This document shows, one piece after another, positions 12,846-25,770 of a DNA stretch of 64,000 bases. The translations under genes and the position numbers were made by a program. The DNA lies in the NCBI GenBank assembly GCA_028023455.1, contig JAQFVV010006274.1, positions 2,542,001-2,606,000 on the forward strand, written 5' to 3'. The DNA comes from Epiperipatus broadwayi (lineage: Eukaryota > Onychophora > Udeonychophora > Euonychophora > Peripatidae). The notes under the pieces are model-generated. The model was not told the origin of the DNA. It made no database searches and saw nothing but the letters and a program-made list of their open reading frames with translations. The stretch's first letter is position 1; every line of letters begins with the position of its first letter.

Positions 12846-15227
12846 GACAACCACTCGCAAGACTTACTAACCTATTTGGACTAGCAGAAACAACAAATCC
12901 ATTCACTATGAATGAATTTACAACAAAATTAGCTGCTACACTGAATGCATATCATACAGGGAGCCCTGGAATATTAGTATTTGTACTAAAACACCTCAGC
13001 CAATAAACAGCACAATACCTATGCAACTTAGCCAATTATCTAACACAAGCAATTCAACCCATGATAGGAGTCTTCCAATAGCAATAGTATCCTTCAATAA
13101 AAGCAGAAAATACCCCTCCTCTCAACCACCTATAGCCAATATCTATGGGACTGATACCAATCAAAATTTTCTAGAAAAAATTATTAAAGAAAAAATAAAA
13201 CTGTATATAATGCCATTAATATCAAAAGCTCAGTTTGCAAAAATAAATTCCTCAACAACCCAGGCAGCATTGATATTCTGAGAAATCATGACTTCAATAA
13301 GAGAAAGAAAGAAATATGCTCCAATCATGATCCAGTTTGACATTGAGACAGCTTTCAACTTAATAGATATCTCTGCTGGGAATGCTGGAAGACACTGACA
13401 TTTCCAAAAACTATGTATAATAGCAAACCTGTGCCTGAATAGAGAGATACACATAATTCTAAATGGTGGAAACTCATCATCATTTGTTCCCACACATTCC
13501 ATATCCCAGTGATCCCCCCTCAGCTCACTCCTATTCATACTCTATATTAATTCCATACTACAAAAAATACATCAAACATTTACTGGAATACAAATACCCA
13601 GAACAACACAGTGCATAACATGTATAGCATATATGGATGATGTCATGGTATTCCAAGCCTCAAAAAATAACAAATATCTCAATTACAAAAGATCTTGCAA
13701 GAATACACACATAAATATAAACTAAACTTTAACATAACTAAGACACTGGAAAACCATGCATGAACATATACCAATCAAATCCGACTCCATTTCTGGCTTT
13801 TCCATTTCATCTGGGGATCACTGGGATGAGATCTCACATACAAAACAAATTAACAGAAGCACAATAAATTTCCAACTCCCTATCAAAGACATATCTCTCT
13901 ATATATTTAAGTACAACTAATAAATTAACTAATTAAGAATAACATACTACCTGCCAGTTGTAATGTTTTCAAAAAATGTTAAATCAAAGATTAAAACCAT
14001 AAGTAACCAACTCCTGCAGGCCAAAAAAACAGTCACCATTTCAACAAGATAACTTAACCAACCCTTTATAAAGAATGGTCTGAGATTGCACAATATGTAT
14101 GCATTTTTCATGCAAAAACTAAGCAACCTTATAATCGCCATAGTCAAACATTTCCCAAAGTTTAAACATCTAATAAAAAATCACACCAGCTGACAGACTT
14201 CCACTACCCAGATTATATCTTACATCAATCATTTACCAATATAAGACAACACCCAATATACCAGAACAATATGCGGATAAATATACATAGTGGGAAATAT
14301 ATGATTACACACAACAAAACAAATGCTACATAAATATAAAAAGTTGGCACTAAAACCTAAGTTTTTGAATTTTATTTGCCTTGCTAACAACAAGTTTTCT
14401 CCATCACAAAAGAATGTATAGCACAGTAGATTCTTTTTGTGGGTTATGCCATTGTGCCAAGGAAACAATACAACACCTGATCTACCAATGTCAAGCACTA
14501 GAACAAATAATGAAGATAATGTGCAATACATATTGATGACAAAATACCATAGTTGAACAAATCACAATGCATACAAAACCAAATCAACTCCAAGCATTAG
14601 GGCTGCTACTTTCGTATTATATGCTTTTCAGTGTACAAGATATATGTTCTTAATTGGCAATACCATAACAAAAGAAAGGAAAACATACTTGGAGGAAAAA
14701 ACAATGCGCTCAACTACGGCCACAAAAAAAATTTGAACATTCACACTAACAAACTTTACCTCATTAATACCAATCCTATACCATTGGTATATAGTTTTAT
14801 AACTACTCAACAACTTTAATCAACACTATGTAAATTAAATAAATAAACATTGGCCTAATTTATCATTAGTCAATTAATTATTTGGACCACATAAAAATCA
14901 TAGCACAAATAGAACTAAAATTTCAACTAAGACTAAAACTCCAACTAAAGATTGAACATATAAAAAAAGCTCAACATATTAATGGACTTAAACTCCCAAT
15001 GAACTTACTTTTGGAACTCTCAATATATTGACCATATATCATTAAAGTGAAATAAGTAACATCTGAATGAACATTTAAACATAATCACAATCACTATAAT
15101 AGCCCTTTTTTATTAAAACTCAACTATTACAATGCAAATAGACATAAACATGTAACCGTAATCAATGTAAAAATTTCAATGAACCAATAAAGTGTCTTTT
15201 TGAAACGTAATAATAATAATAATAATA
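12846..15227 (+). mobile_element. Tx1/L1-like LINE, 5'-truncated (copy 2)
   Basis: The copy starts inside the reverse transcriptase and abuts the GAA tract. Read across stops and frame changes it gives FTMNEFTTKLAATLNAYHTG, then a region ending in K-A-E-N-T-P-P, a block with R/L-x-P-I-S-M-G, and QFDIETAFNLI near 13340 (motif A). CIAYMDDVMV at 13621-13650 is motif C with the unusual Met in YMDD. A zinc knuckle FCGLCHCAKETIQHLIYQC lies at 14435-14500. The 3' UTR ends in AATAAAG, TTTTTGAAACG and (TAA)n at 15208-15227. It was probably inserted into the tail of copy 1. The gene is dead, with many stops. Confidence 0.75.
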
Positions 15228-15489
15228 GAGGGCGCTTTAGACTTTGGATAGCCCAAACCAGGTAAAAATGTTCCACATTCAAACCATTAAAAAGCTATTA
15301 AAAAGATCAGAAACAATACATATATATATATAAAACATCAAAAGTTATAATATTAATTTAATTGAAATCAACTAATAGAAAAAATAAGCAGAGTTTAATT
15401 GATAATTTTTGAATTGAAAACAAATATTACAAAATTACCAACTGAAACACGGAGATTCAAAGATCACAAGACCTAATTAACGCTTGCAA

Positions 15490-16443
15490 AAACATCGATG
15501 AAAACCATAAAAAAAACAAGCCAACATTTGCAGACATAGTCAAAGGGAAAAAAAAATTCATTTATCCTAATAAAAAAACTGAAAAAAAAAACTCTGAAAG
15601 TCAATTTAGCTCAGATATCAGAAAAGAGATTAGAAAAAAGCAATGCAACCACCTCTCAAAAGATCAATCCTAGATATAGGAAACCAACCAAAAGTGACAT
15701 AAATAATTTAAAAATGGAAAATGGAAAGTCAAAATACACCAGAAATTGTCTGGAATGAAGAAACATTGAACATCACAACTGAATTGTTCAATAAATCCAT
15801 ACCAAAACACCTATTTGCAACATTCAAATTTTTTTTCTCTCCCCAAGTCCATGGTGTTGCCAACAACATCATCATATAAATTTCCAAAAGAATTGTTGTA
15901 TGAGACAATAACAATAGATGGATTCTGGAACACCATGCAACAGATTGCAGAATATCCCAATGACTGATACCTAATACTGGAATTTTATGAAATCATACAA
16001 AAGGAGTGGTTTCAAAGACGAGTCAAATCATTGGGTAACTTTGCACTGATCACCATACACTAGAATTATCACAATATCATTTCAGAAATAATTAAGAACA
16101 CTTACCTGGGATACACAGAGCAAGACTTTCAAAGAATGATGGATATTTGACAAGGTCATTATGTTCAAAAGAGTATACCAGAAAGACACACCAATACCAA
16201 TTGTGGAGTAACTCTTATGAGTTCAGAATAAAACTACATCCAGATACTGATCTAGATAATATACCAATACAGATCCTGGATCAGGAAGCAATGCTCACTG
16301 TATATATTAGAAGTATGAAACTACAATGTTATTCATGTAAACAAAGAGAACACATCACTGCACAATGCCTAAACCACCAGAATTTAACCAAAAATCAAAA
16401 CACACACATACCAAAACAACAAAATTTCAAACAAAAGAAGTAA
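15490..16443 (+). pseudogene. LINE ORF1 (Gag-like, zinc knuckle), broken
   Basis: Near the start KNKPTFADIVKGKK (about 15510-15550) resembles the basic N-terminal block of L1/Tx1 ORF1 proteins. A central segment around 15900-16020 reads ITIDGFWNTMQQIAEYPND followed, after a stop, by YLILEFYEIIQ, an RRM-like region. The C-terminal 98-codon frame (16147-16443) holds QCYSCKQREHITAQC at 16324-16368, a CCHC knuckle with spacing C-x2-C-x4-H-x4-C, and ends in a basic Gln/Lys-rich tail. ORF1 proteins bind the element RNA in the particle. At least four frame breaks separate these blocks. Confidence 0.65.
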
Positions 16444-17096
16444 TAACTATTATTAAGGATAGCAGTTCACAAACCATGCAAAAAATAATAACAACAATAA
16501 AGCAGACATAGCAAGCTTAGACCTTATAGATTTGTTCACAGAAAAAAACAACACAACTACAAACCAAGGAACATGATCAAAAACAAAATAGAAAACAAAC
16601 AAAAATTAACTCAACAAGTAAAACAAATGCATATATGCCAGAATTTGACTGCAGAACAGATAAAAACACACAATATACTATTATTAATAAGACAGCCATA
16701 GAAATTGTGGAGGCACTGCTACCACCAAGCAGCCCTCTCACAATAATGCAACTGACAAATTCAATCCAACTAAAAAGCAAGAGAAAGCCTGGGATACCTA
16801 CTGGAAAGAAGTTAACAAAAAAGCAAAGACAGATGATGATAACTCCAATTCACAAATCATTAATAAATATAAATGAAGACTCAAGTCCAATGGAAACAAT
16901 TCATATCTATTGGAAAACAATCTAAAAAACACAACATCATAAATTGAAGAACAAAAGCAACACAATATAAAAACCAATCAGAACAATGATAGAAAAGCAA
17001 ACAAAACAGACCAAAAACAAGTCTGTGAAAATATACACTGTAAATCCCCAAAGCAACCACAACAAAAAATACAAATAAATTCCAGATACATAGTTA

Positions 17097-20000
17097 ATGA
17101 AAATTAAAATAGCAGCATTGAATGTCAGAGGTATTAAATCAATAGCAAAAATATACCAGCCTAACAAATGGATTAGCATCATACAAACACAAATACTAGA
17201 ACTATTAAAAACATAGATCTACAATGGATCATAAATTAATCCAGCCACATGCCTATATAATCAAGGTTTTTTCATATACTCCAGGGATCCATCAGCACCT
17301 TCGGCTGGCACAGGCATACTCATAGCCTCAAATTACAGCTTTTCAACTTTCAAAACTATTTACATTGACTCACATCTTCTAATCACTACATCCCAGCATC
17401 AAATTACCACATTCAACATTATTTCTGTGTATGTATCCCCATGTCCCAACATAATAGTACATATAATTCTCACAATAAACTCCCAGCTCGCAACCAGCCC
17501 TGACCCAACAACATTAATGGGGGTTTCAACTTAAGCTATGAAAAATTAAATACAAATGGTTATATCAATTAAATCAGCCACTCACGAGCACTCAATGCTT
17601 TGTTGCAGCAGATTCAGTGTCATTCTATAATCAATGGCATGCCACACTCATTGATCTTTGCTAGTACACACCAATGCTTCACCACCTGATGAACTTCCAA
17701 TTTAATCCATGCCTATTTTCAGACCATGTTGCATAAACTATTACAATATTTTTTTCAAAGCTCCAGGCATCATTTATTCATCTAGAAAAACAAGAAGACT
17801 CCTACTTCCAATAACCACTACTGAATTCCTATTCTTAGAAGCTTACATCATGCTAAACAAAATTAAAGATATACCACAAGATCCAATTAAAAAATATCAG
17901 TCATTCATCAATATACTATCCTTCAACATACATCACATGACAAGATACTCATCCTCACTCTCCCAATTAATGGCACTAGCAAATGATCTCCACAAGAGAA
18001 TCATCATCAACAGACCCATGCATAACAACCACCAATATATACAAAAACTAACAAAGCAATACCATAATACATGTAAACAATTAAAAGAATACATTGCCAT
18101 AAAGAAAAGGAAAATATATCTCAGACAACAACACACATGGGCACATGGATGTATACAATGGGCACTAGGCTATCTATCAACCAGAAAAGTGTCCATGACA
18201 ATTGAGATAAGTGGCATCATCTACGCAGATCATAACATGTTAGACCCCATATACCAATATTTTAAACAAAAACTCTAAACATATAAACAATACAAACCAA
18301 CCATCTATCAGTTCAGAATGCCTGAACCAGATAGACCCTTTCAGATCCAACAATTTGATGAAAAACTTAAAAAAATTCCCAACCCTTGCTATCCTGGAAC
18401 CAAAGGCATATTGGTTATTTGTCCTTTCATATTTGAGTCAATTTTCCATGGAGTACCTTTGCAACCTTGCTAACTTCATATCATAAAAAATATACAACAC
18501 TAGAGGACTATATCCAATAGCAATAATACCATTTAACAAAAAACAACAGCTATTTCACATATCAACAATCTTCGACCCATCTCCATGGGTCCATTAGGAA
18601 TCAAATTATTGGAAAAGATAGTCAAAGATAAAATAGAAACCTACATACCTTAATAAAAACATGCAGTATGTAAAGAAGAGATCACTATCACACAGGCTGA
18701 ACTTGTATTTAAAATGATACTAAATGCAGAGCAGCAAAATAAAAAGTATGCACTAATTGCAATTCAACTGGATATACAGACAGCACATGATTCCATTGCA
18801 ATAGATGTCTTAATGGACATGCTTTCAAATGTAGCAATTTCACCCACACTATTAAACATCATCACAAACCTTTTACTTAACAGAGTTACCCCTCATGCTT
18901 AGCAGCAGAAATACAATAGCATTTACTCCTACACAATTAATTTCATAAGAATCCCACTCAGTGCACTGCTTTTTGACCTATATATAAATCCACTCTTAAC
19001 AGATTGAAAGTGAGTTTCCAGGAATACTAATATCCCAAACAGCCCAATGTATTCCCTGTATTGCATATATGGATGACATAACAGTGTTTCTGATATCACA
19101 GAAAGAAATGCCAATATTAGAAAGAATATTACAAAATTACATAAAAAATGCAAAACTGCAATTCATCCTAGCCAAAATGTTGTCTATACTAACAAGCCAT
19201 AAACACAGCTATATCAAGGAAAACCTACTCCATTTCTTGGATTTCCATTTTACCTGGGAACTCATGGAATGAGACAAACACTGCAAACTAAACTCAAACA
19301 AAAAGCAACAAACATAGCCACATCTTTATCAAATGCATACTTATCTCTATATCCAAAAGTGCACGTATTTAACATACTTATAACAACAAGAATTGCATAT
19401 TTCTCATCTATTGTCAATTTTACAAAAAAATTTACAGTGGTCATATCATCATTCTGCAACAAACTACTATGGGGTAGGAAAACTGCAGCCATATCAATCA
19501 AATAACTCACCAACCAACTATATGAAATAGTCTGGGGCTACACACAATACATGTGTTCCATACAAAAAACAATAAACCTATTGGTAAAGATCACTATACA
19601 ATTTCAGCAGTTACAAAGCCTCCTCGCTATAATCCCTATAGATCATCTACCCCCCACATATGAATATCTGGAGTCATTAGCACACTCAGCACAAATCAAT
19701 GTTAGAACTACAACACTCACATTTAACAGAAAGTACATGTACTGGCAGATATACGAGTTGATCAACCCAGCCACAAACAATCAGATCTTTAGCCCAATGC
19801 TGGGAGTAAATAATAACAACTCTTTAAAAATTTCAGAAAATGATCAATGGAACTGAAGTTCTTTGGCTTCTTAATCAAGCTCAACCTGTTTGCACTACTG
19901 ATCTCCTATTTATTATGATACCATCATTTTTATGAGACAAAAGACCCATTCTGCAACCTATGCCATGCTGCTGAAGAAACACAGGAACATGTATTTTACA

Positions 20001-20233
20001 ACTGTACAGCATTAAATACTACATAAAACAATATGCTAAATCTATACAGAACAAGACAAATCATACAACAGCTAACAGATTTTACACACAAAAAGGCAAC
20101 CCCAACAGCAAGAGGCAATTTTTGGGCTTCAGCACTATTATACAACAAACTGCAACAAATAAGGAGCATTCATGCTAAGATTGTGGATCTATGTGGTCAT
20201 GTGGTCACTGTTAAAATTACAAGCCACTTATAG
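17097..20233 (+). pseudogene. LINE ORF2 (endonuclease and reverse transcriptase), broken
   Basis: ORF2 starts at the ATG at 17097 with MKIKIAALNVRGIKSIAKI, the first strand and Asn of an APE-type endonuclease. FSDHV near 17715 matches its C-terminal S-D-H motif. In the reverse transcriptase, LDIQTAHDSIAI at about 18768 is motif A, with the second Asp retained. CIAYMDDITVFL at 19057-19092 is motif C, with Met replacing the usual Ala. HFLDFHFTWE follows at about 19230. A C-terminal knuckle FCNLCHAAEETQEHVFYNC lies at 19949-20005. The protein would nick target DNA and copy the element RNA from the nick; this copy cannot, because stops and shifts interrupt every domain. The longest unbroken pieces are 17709-18278 and 19551-19856. 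Confidence 0.7.
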
Positions 20234-20622
20234 GAGCATGTAAAGCTAGCCATTTATATAAATATGCATTATTTAAACAAACCCTAAAAGAACAATATGA
20301 AATATGGATTTTCACATAGCTGAACAAATATATAAAACTTATGCTAAACAAATATAATAACAGAATATTAACAAAAGATTACAGGAGGGACACCAATGAA
20401 TAACAAAATCAAAAATGAGTAACAGTAAGTTCTAAAGCAATGTAATTCAATAGGTTTACTGATGTAGACCCCATCCAACACTTCTATACTGATGTACTCA
20501 AAAATTATCATGCCACTGTAACCAAGGCATAAGTATGTAACCATGTAATTTTTATAAATAAAGAATATTATTGAATCATCATCATCATCATTATTATAAT
20601 AATAGTAGTAGTAGTAGTAGTA

Positions 20623-20750
20623 ATGGAATAGTTTATTGCTTCGAATTTATAAAAAGTTCGAGCACTGAAAGGGCTGAACTGGATGAATGGGACAACTATT
20701 CACAATTCACCAAAACCATGCAGGCAATTTACAGTAAAACAGAGTCATAA
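20623..20750 (-). mobile_element. SINE-like repeat, family S (copy 1)
   Basis: On the minus strand it ends CCCTTTCAGTGCTCGAAC, a spacer, then TTCGAAGCAATAAACTATT. The same 3' block occurs at 34676 and, more diverged, at 30290. The insertion sits directly against the triplet tail of the LINE. The head is too decayed to show promoter boxes in this copy. Confidence 0.5.
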
Positions 20751-22840
20751 TAAAATCTATAGTTAAATAAAACACGACATTGTAGCTTAATTTATTGAAT
20801 AAGTTAATAAATTAGATAAAAGACCGTTTATAAAATTTATCATAAACCTTATTTATTCTTTAATAGCATAAATTAGTTAAAAACATAAATGACAACTGCA
20901 AGGATAACTTTGAAAGGTAATACTAAATAAAAGAATACTTTCGGCTTGTGAAGATTAACATTTCAGATACATTTCTTTCTATCTACAACATAAAATCTAT
21001 TTTTTTTTCTTAAGATCAATTAACAACAGTTTATTCCACCATCAAGTAAATATATAAGCATAACAATAAAAAATAAAAGCAAATTAAAGATTCAGCACTT
21101 GTAGAAGTAAATAAAGATAAAACAGCTTTTAAATAGCCAAAATGTCTCCAATAATTCCTCATAGATTAGTCAGAAATCACCAGGCTGGTCAATTGCCAGT
21201 AGATGAAGGATTTAATAAGCATTTCATACTTGCTGCTCTCTCTGGATGAAAATAGTGAGTACTCATTTACTAAGCAATACTGGATAATTACTTAGATTGA
21301 ATATGGGCTATCAACCTAAAATAAAGTTTTACTAAGCAATACTGGATAATTACTTAGATTGAATATGGGCTATCAACCTAAAATAAAGTTTTAAATCTGA
21401 CATCTTTCCACCAGAAAAAATAAACATCAAATAAGTTATTTGATCTTATATTTGAATTGCAAACAATGTTGAATAGTTTATGCATCTATTTGGGCAGCCA
21501 TATTTAAAGAGTACACTGTCTCATATCTATACGTGTATATTTATGCATAAGCACTTATATCTGTAATGACATCAAGATTATTCAGGAAAAAAAATCATTT
21601 TGGGGAGCCATTTTTCAGTTAATACATCCATTTACCTTCAGTCCAGGTTCAGGAAAGGTGCCTAAAAATGCAACAAACTAACATATTTAAAATAATTTTT
21701 GATAATAGTCTTTTTGGCCAAAGGACAGAGAAGTCTTATAGTTATCATAAAACTGCGATCTCTAAAAATATATAGAAACTGATCTGTTGTCAAGTCAATC
21801 TATCCATGTAAGTGAGTTTTGTTGAGTTTAAACCTTAGTTTTTTAATTTCAGACTAATTAGTTTGAACAGTATAAATGAATAAAAAGTGACTATTGTATG
21901 ATAAGTTTTCTAGTTCCAACTTTAAGTCCTGATCTTAACTAATGAAACAAAAGCCAGAACTGTTTTGGAGATAGAAAATTTATGGAACTCCACTATTTGG
22001 TATGCATTAATTATTCAAGCTTACAGTAGTTAGTTCTAAAGTATGGTGAAAAATAACTGATTTTAAATATGATTAAAATCTAAAAAAAGTATTTTTAATT
22101 TAACTAGCCCAGACTTAAATCCAGATTCAAATAGCACGATTAAGCAGATACATTATCATTACATTTTAGACCATTAGGTATTACAATTATGCTTTTTATA
22201 CAGACTGCCTGCATTTATTAAGATGATACTCGTTTTACTAATGAGCTAGTAATGGCTAGTCACTAGAAAAGGCCTCCAAAAAAGTCTCAAGTTTGAACAC
22301 CATATAATATACATTAAAAAACAAATATATTAACTACTATATCATGACACACTTCAATAAATGCGTACATCTAAAAATTGGAATAATAATAATAAAGGTT
22401 ATTAATTTTTAATCATTTACAAAAAGCTGATTTATGAAAGTGCCAAATATTGTAATATTTGTATATGATCAAAGTTAGGTAATCCTATTAAAACTGTCTC
22501 TCCTTATAAGTCATTTTTATTGACAATAATCGACACTATCCAAATATAAAATATGTAAAAAAAAATGATCAAACCTAGCAATAGAATTCAATTGCCTGTA
22601 CTTATGGTAGCATTAGCCAAAACCTTTTAGATCCACATATCATTTTAATGTTTGAAGATCGTCACATGAATTTCAACGTTTCATTATTTTTTTTATTTAT
22701 AAAGAATTGAATGATTCTGAAGCAGAATTAAGTTCTCAGGAATATAGTTTAAATACATCGTACAAAAAAAAGAAAAAGAAAAAAAAGTATTTAATTTTGA
22801 AAATGTCTTTTATTATAAAAGCCTATTTTATAATAAACCA
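20751..22840. other. AT-rich intergenic sequence
   Basis: No gene recognised. It contains the short tandem duplication listed next. Open frames shorter than 75 codons show no protein-like pattern. Confidence 0.4.
21267..21392. repeat. Perfect tandem duplication of 62 bp
   Basis: ACTAAGCAATACTGG starts at 21269 and again at 21331, and the two 62-bp units look identical, so the duplication is recent or the assembly doubled it. Confidence 0.9.
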
Positions 22841-25315
22841 GCAGGGATCCCCAACCTTTTTGCACTTAAGAGCACATTCTATAATACCGGCCAGGTGGCG
22901 GGCACCATTTATTTTTTCAATGTAAATTTATAATTGGATATTGATAATAATACACACAATGTACAAAACAATATTTATTTCAAAAATAAAAATTTTAACA
23001 TATAATTAACGTTTATATTTTTATATAAATTACTAAATTATGTATAATATTACAAGTTAATGCGAGCTTTGGCACTGCACTTTATTGGCAATTGCTTCAT
23101 AATTAGGGAAGTATGATGATATTCCTGCTCGTAAGCAATCATTAAGATGTTGTGTTTGTTACTCAGTCGAGATCTGTATTTTGATTTTATGATGTTCATG
23201 GTTGAAAACAATGATTCACACAAGTATGTGGATCCAAAAAACGATTTTATTTTGTATGATGCTCTTTTCAAGAATGGAAATTTATTTCTGTCAACTATAT
23301 TCCAAAAGTTTTTATCTGATACATTGGATTTTAGGACAATGTTGTTCTGAAGATCCAAAATTTCTAACTCCAGTTCTTATTTCTAACTCCAGTTCTTCTC
23401 CCTAACTTGAACAAGCTCTGCAATTTGTGCAGCTATTTCAGTTATATTTACTTGGCGTAAAAGGATTGATAAAAAAGGTGACAATTAGCCTAATAATATT
23501 AAACTGTTGAAATCGTTTTTTCAAACTGATTTTGAAGTAATTTAAGACTGCCAACAAATGATGAAAAGTCAATTTCAGCTTCGCCTATCATTTTTTCCAT
23601 ATTTGGAAAATGTACAAGTTTCCTCATTTGCAGATGTGATATCCACAAAACCAGTTTGGCTTTAAATGACTTTACAGATCCTATTATTATAGATATATGT
23701 AAGTGTTTTTCCTGCAGCTGCAAGAATGAATGATTCAATTTTTCCATTATATCTGTGATGAAACCTAAATCCACAAGCCAGGAAGAGTTCTTAATTCAAC
23801 AAAATTTTGATTTTTAGAATTGAGAGATATTTTTTTATTTCTTCAATTAAATTGACAAATCTTGAAAGAGTTTTACCCTTACTAAGCCAACGTACTTCAC
23901 TATGAAGTACAATATCTGGTTCTTTAAAATTTTCCAATAAGTCTTTAAAAAGGCAGTGTTGTAAAGGAGCTTCTATAGAGTATAAGGTTCATTATTATAG
24001 TAACTACTTTCATGATGTGTCCAAAGGGGAGTATCATACCACACAAAACTTCCTAGTGGATAATGCAATGGTAAGACATAAAGTCAGGAAATGATTTGTC
24101 TTTCTTGCAGTGGGTGATAAATCCACTGACGTTACCAACTATTGCTGGTGCTCTGTCAATGATTATGGACAGTTTGTGCAAAGGCATATCTACCGATTTT
24201 GCATATGGTAAGAATATGTTGTAAATATCCTCACCTGTTGTTCATCCTTTCATTGATAATAATTTTAGTAATTCTTCTTTTACATTAAAATCACTAAATA
24301 TAATTCTCACCATAACTGCTAAATGTGCTGTGTTTGTTATGTCTGTAGACTCACCAAACTGTAGTGAGAACCATTCACTTATTAACAAATCACTCTTTAA
24401 TTGAGTTTGCAAGTCTTTTAAAATGTTGTGTATTCTTCTTGTGACAGTGTTATCAGACAACTGTAAGTCTTGTATTGCTGAAATAATCTCGCGTTTGTTG
24501 GAAAATCTCTTAAATAAGCAATCGGCACCAGTCAGAAATACTTCTTTTAACAATTTCCCATCCTAGAAAGGCTTTTTCTTCTTTGCAAGCATGTGAAAAT
24601 TTTTCAAAGAAGCAATAGTGGCATTTTTAGATTTTACCAAAAGGCCTTGTGTGACTGTGAAAACTGACTGTTGGGCAGACAGGTACGATTTTAGTTGAGA
24701 TATTTTCTTCTTTCTTAATTCAGATTTAAGTGGATAGCTGATATTAAAAGTGGAATGGGTTGTCTGGAAATGACGTTCAATATTACGTTTTTTCGCCACT
24801 GCAACACTACTGCCGCACAACAAACAAACACATTTATCTTTAATATTGAGAAACAATGTGATTCTTCCCGGTCAGTATTAAAATTATGGGTTCTTTGCCT
24901 TTTACTCATTTTGAGGTTGGAATTTTTGAAATTTGATCTTTGAAAAATAAAGAGTAATTCAATTTATTCTGAATCCGACTCGACTTAGTATTTCTCAAAA
25001 TGGTGAACTTGTATGCGCAGGTTGCAATTTATAAACAGGCACAAAGCAGAGAGATTGGTGTCTGTGTTAACTTTACTTATTCTATGCTAGTACAGAGAAA
25101 GACCGCACTTGGTAGACCGAGAGATAGACTCTTTTACGCTGTAAAACTATAATGTGCCCTACAATTTGATTACAATATAATACAATAATTTATAAAAAAA
25201 TTTAAAAAATAAATTTATTTGTATCAGATAAATAATTTTTTATCATGTTCGGATAGCGGCGGGAACTTGTAAAATGGCCTGTGGTGTCCGTGGACATAGG
25301 GTTGGGGACCCCTGC
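22841..25315 (-). mobile_element. hAT DNA transposon (element 1)
   Basis: The ends are inverted repeats of 16 bp with one mismatch: GCAGGGATCCCCAACC at the left and, reverse-complemented, GCAGGGGTCCCCAACC at the right. CAGGGGTCCCCAACC-type termini are known from animal hAT elements of the Charlie kind. The single interrupted gene inside runs leftward. An 8-bp target duplication is expected for hAT, but the flanks (TAAACCAG and CAATAGAG) do not match, so the boundaries or flanks have changed. GC content is higher than in the neighbouring DNA, especially near both ends. Confidence 0.85.
23050..24909 (-). pseudogene. hAT transposase, GTF2IRD2/ZBED-like, lightly broken
   Basis: The start at 24909 gives MSKRQRTHNFNTDREESHCF, a basic N-terminus. 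Next, after a one-frame slip, CVCLLCGSSVAVAKKRNIERH with H-x-x-x-x-H forms a BED-type zinc finger. A block SLQFGESTDITNTAHLAV around 24330-24365 carries the catalytic-region S-T-D motif (D-E-S-T-D in intact relatives; the first Asp is Gly here). DLGFITDIMEKLNHSFLQLQ lies at 23499-23774. The C-terminal dimerisation block is FFGSTYLCESLFSTMNIIKS (23050-23358). At about 620 codons the length fits the family. A 19-bp tandem duplication at 23362-23399 and a few stops break the frame. Domesticated relatives exist in vertebrates, but the breaks here argue for an ordinary dead copy. Confidence 0.8.
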
Positions 25316-25537
25316 AATAGAGAAAATAATGGAATTATAAATAACGGCCTCGTTTTCACATCCGAATAACTATCAAAACTATTTGAATCTATTTTTTTTA
25401 CATTTGATTAAAAAACTAAACCAAAAATAATTAAATTTATTTGTGTGATTCATATATATATATTTTAAATGTTTCCAAACTACAATATTGTAATCATTTT
25501 CAATTTTGTTTAAGAGAATGTGGGTTGGAGTAGTTTG

Positions 25538-25770
25538 ATGTATCCGTTAAAGTATGAAGATTGATTATCTTAATATAAAACTAAGCACTGATTGTATGTG
25601 TGTGTGGAGATAGTAATCTGGATCAACTTATGATTGCTGATTTAGCATGAATATGTATATTGGTGATTATTTATCTTTTCAACATGTGTGTGATCAGATG
25701 GGTCAGAAATGAGATAGCATGGAGAGTTGGGGGTCGTGTGACAGTCTGAGTTCGAATCCCTTACATATTA
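25538..25770 (+). mobile_element. Hammerhead-type repeat, single arm (copy B)
   Basis: This is one arm of the foldback family: ATTAAAGTATGAAG-like start, TCTTAATATAAA, the hammerhead-like core, ATTTATCTTTTCAACATGTG, then a GC-richer end with GAGTTCGAATCCC at 25749-25761, an excellent Pol III B box. No inverted partner arm lies next to it, so solo arms exist as well as dimers. It is either a half deletion or the monomeric form. Confidence 0.7.
25612..25672 (+). ncRNA. Hammerhead ribozyme-like core (copy B, mutated)
   Basis: AGTAATC, TGG, ATCAA, then CTTATGA in place of CTGATGA, stem II TTGCT/GATTT/AGCAT, GAATATGTATA, TTGGT and GATTATT. The G-to-T change in the core should inactivate it. ATGTAT in stem III is the TpG derivative of the inferred ACGTAT. 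Confidence 0.5.

Larger units (their letters stand above)
15228..20622 (+). mobile_element. Tx1/L1-like LINE, near full length (copy 3)
   Basis: The copy runs from a 5' UTR that is hard to delimit, through ORF1 (zinc knuckle), ORF2 (endonuclease, reverse transcriptase, C-terminal knuckle), to a 3' UTR and a triplet tail (ATC, then ATT/TAA, then TAG) at 20577-20622. Layout and motifs fit a two-ORF LINE of the L1/Tx1 branch. That clade call is inferred from the EN start K-I-A-x-L-N-V-R-G-I and the Y-M-D-D-I-T-V-F block, without a tree. Both ORFs carry many stops and frameshifts. The sequence is C-poor and A-rich on the plus strand, unlike its surroundings, as is usual for LINE sense strands. 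Confidence 0.8.
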
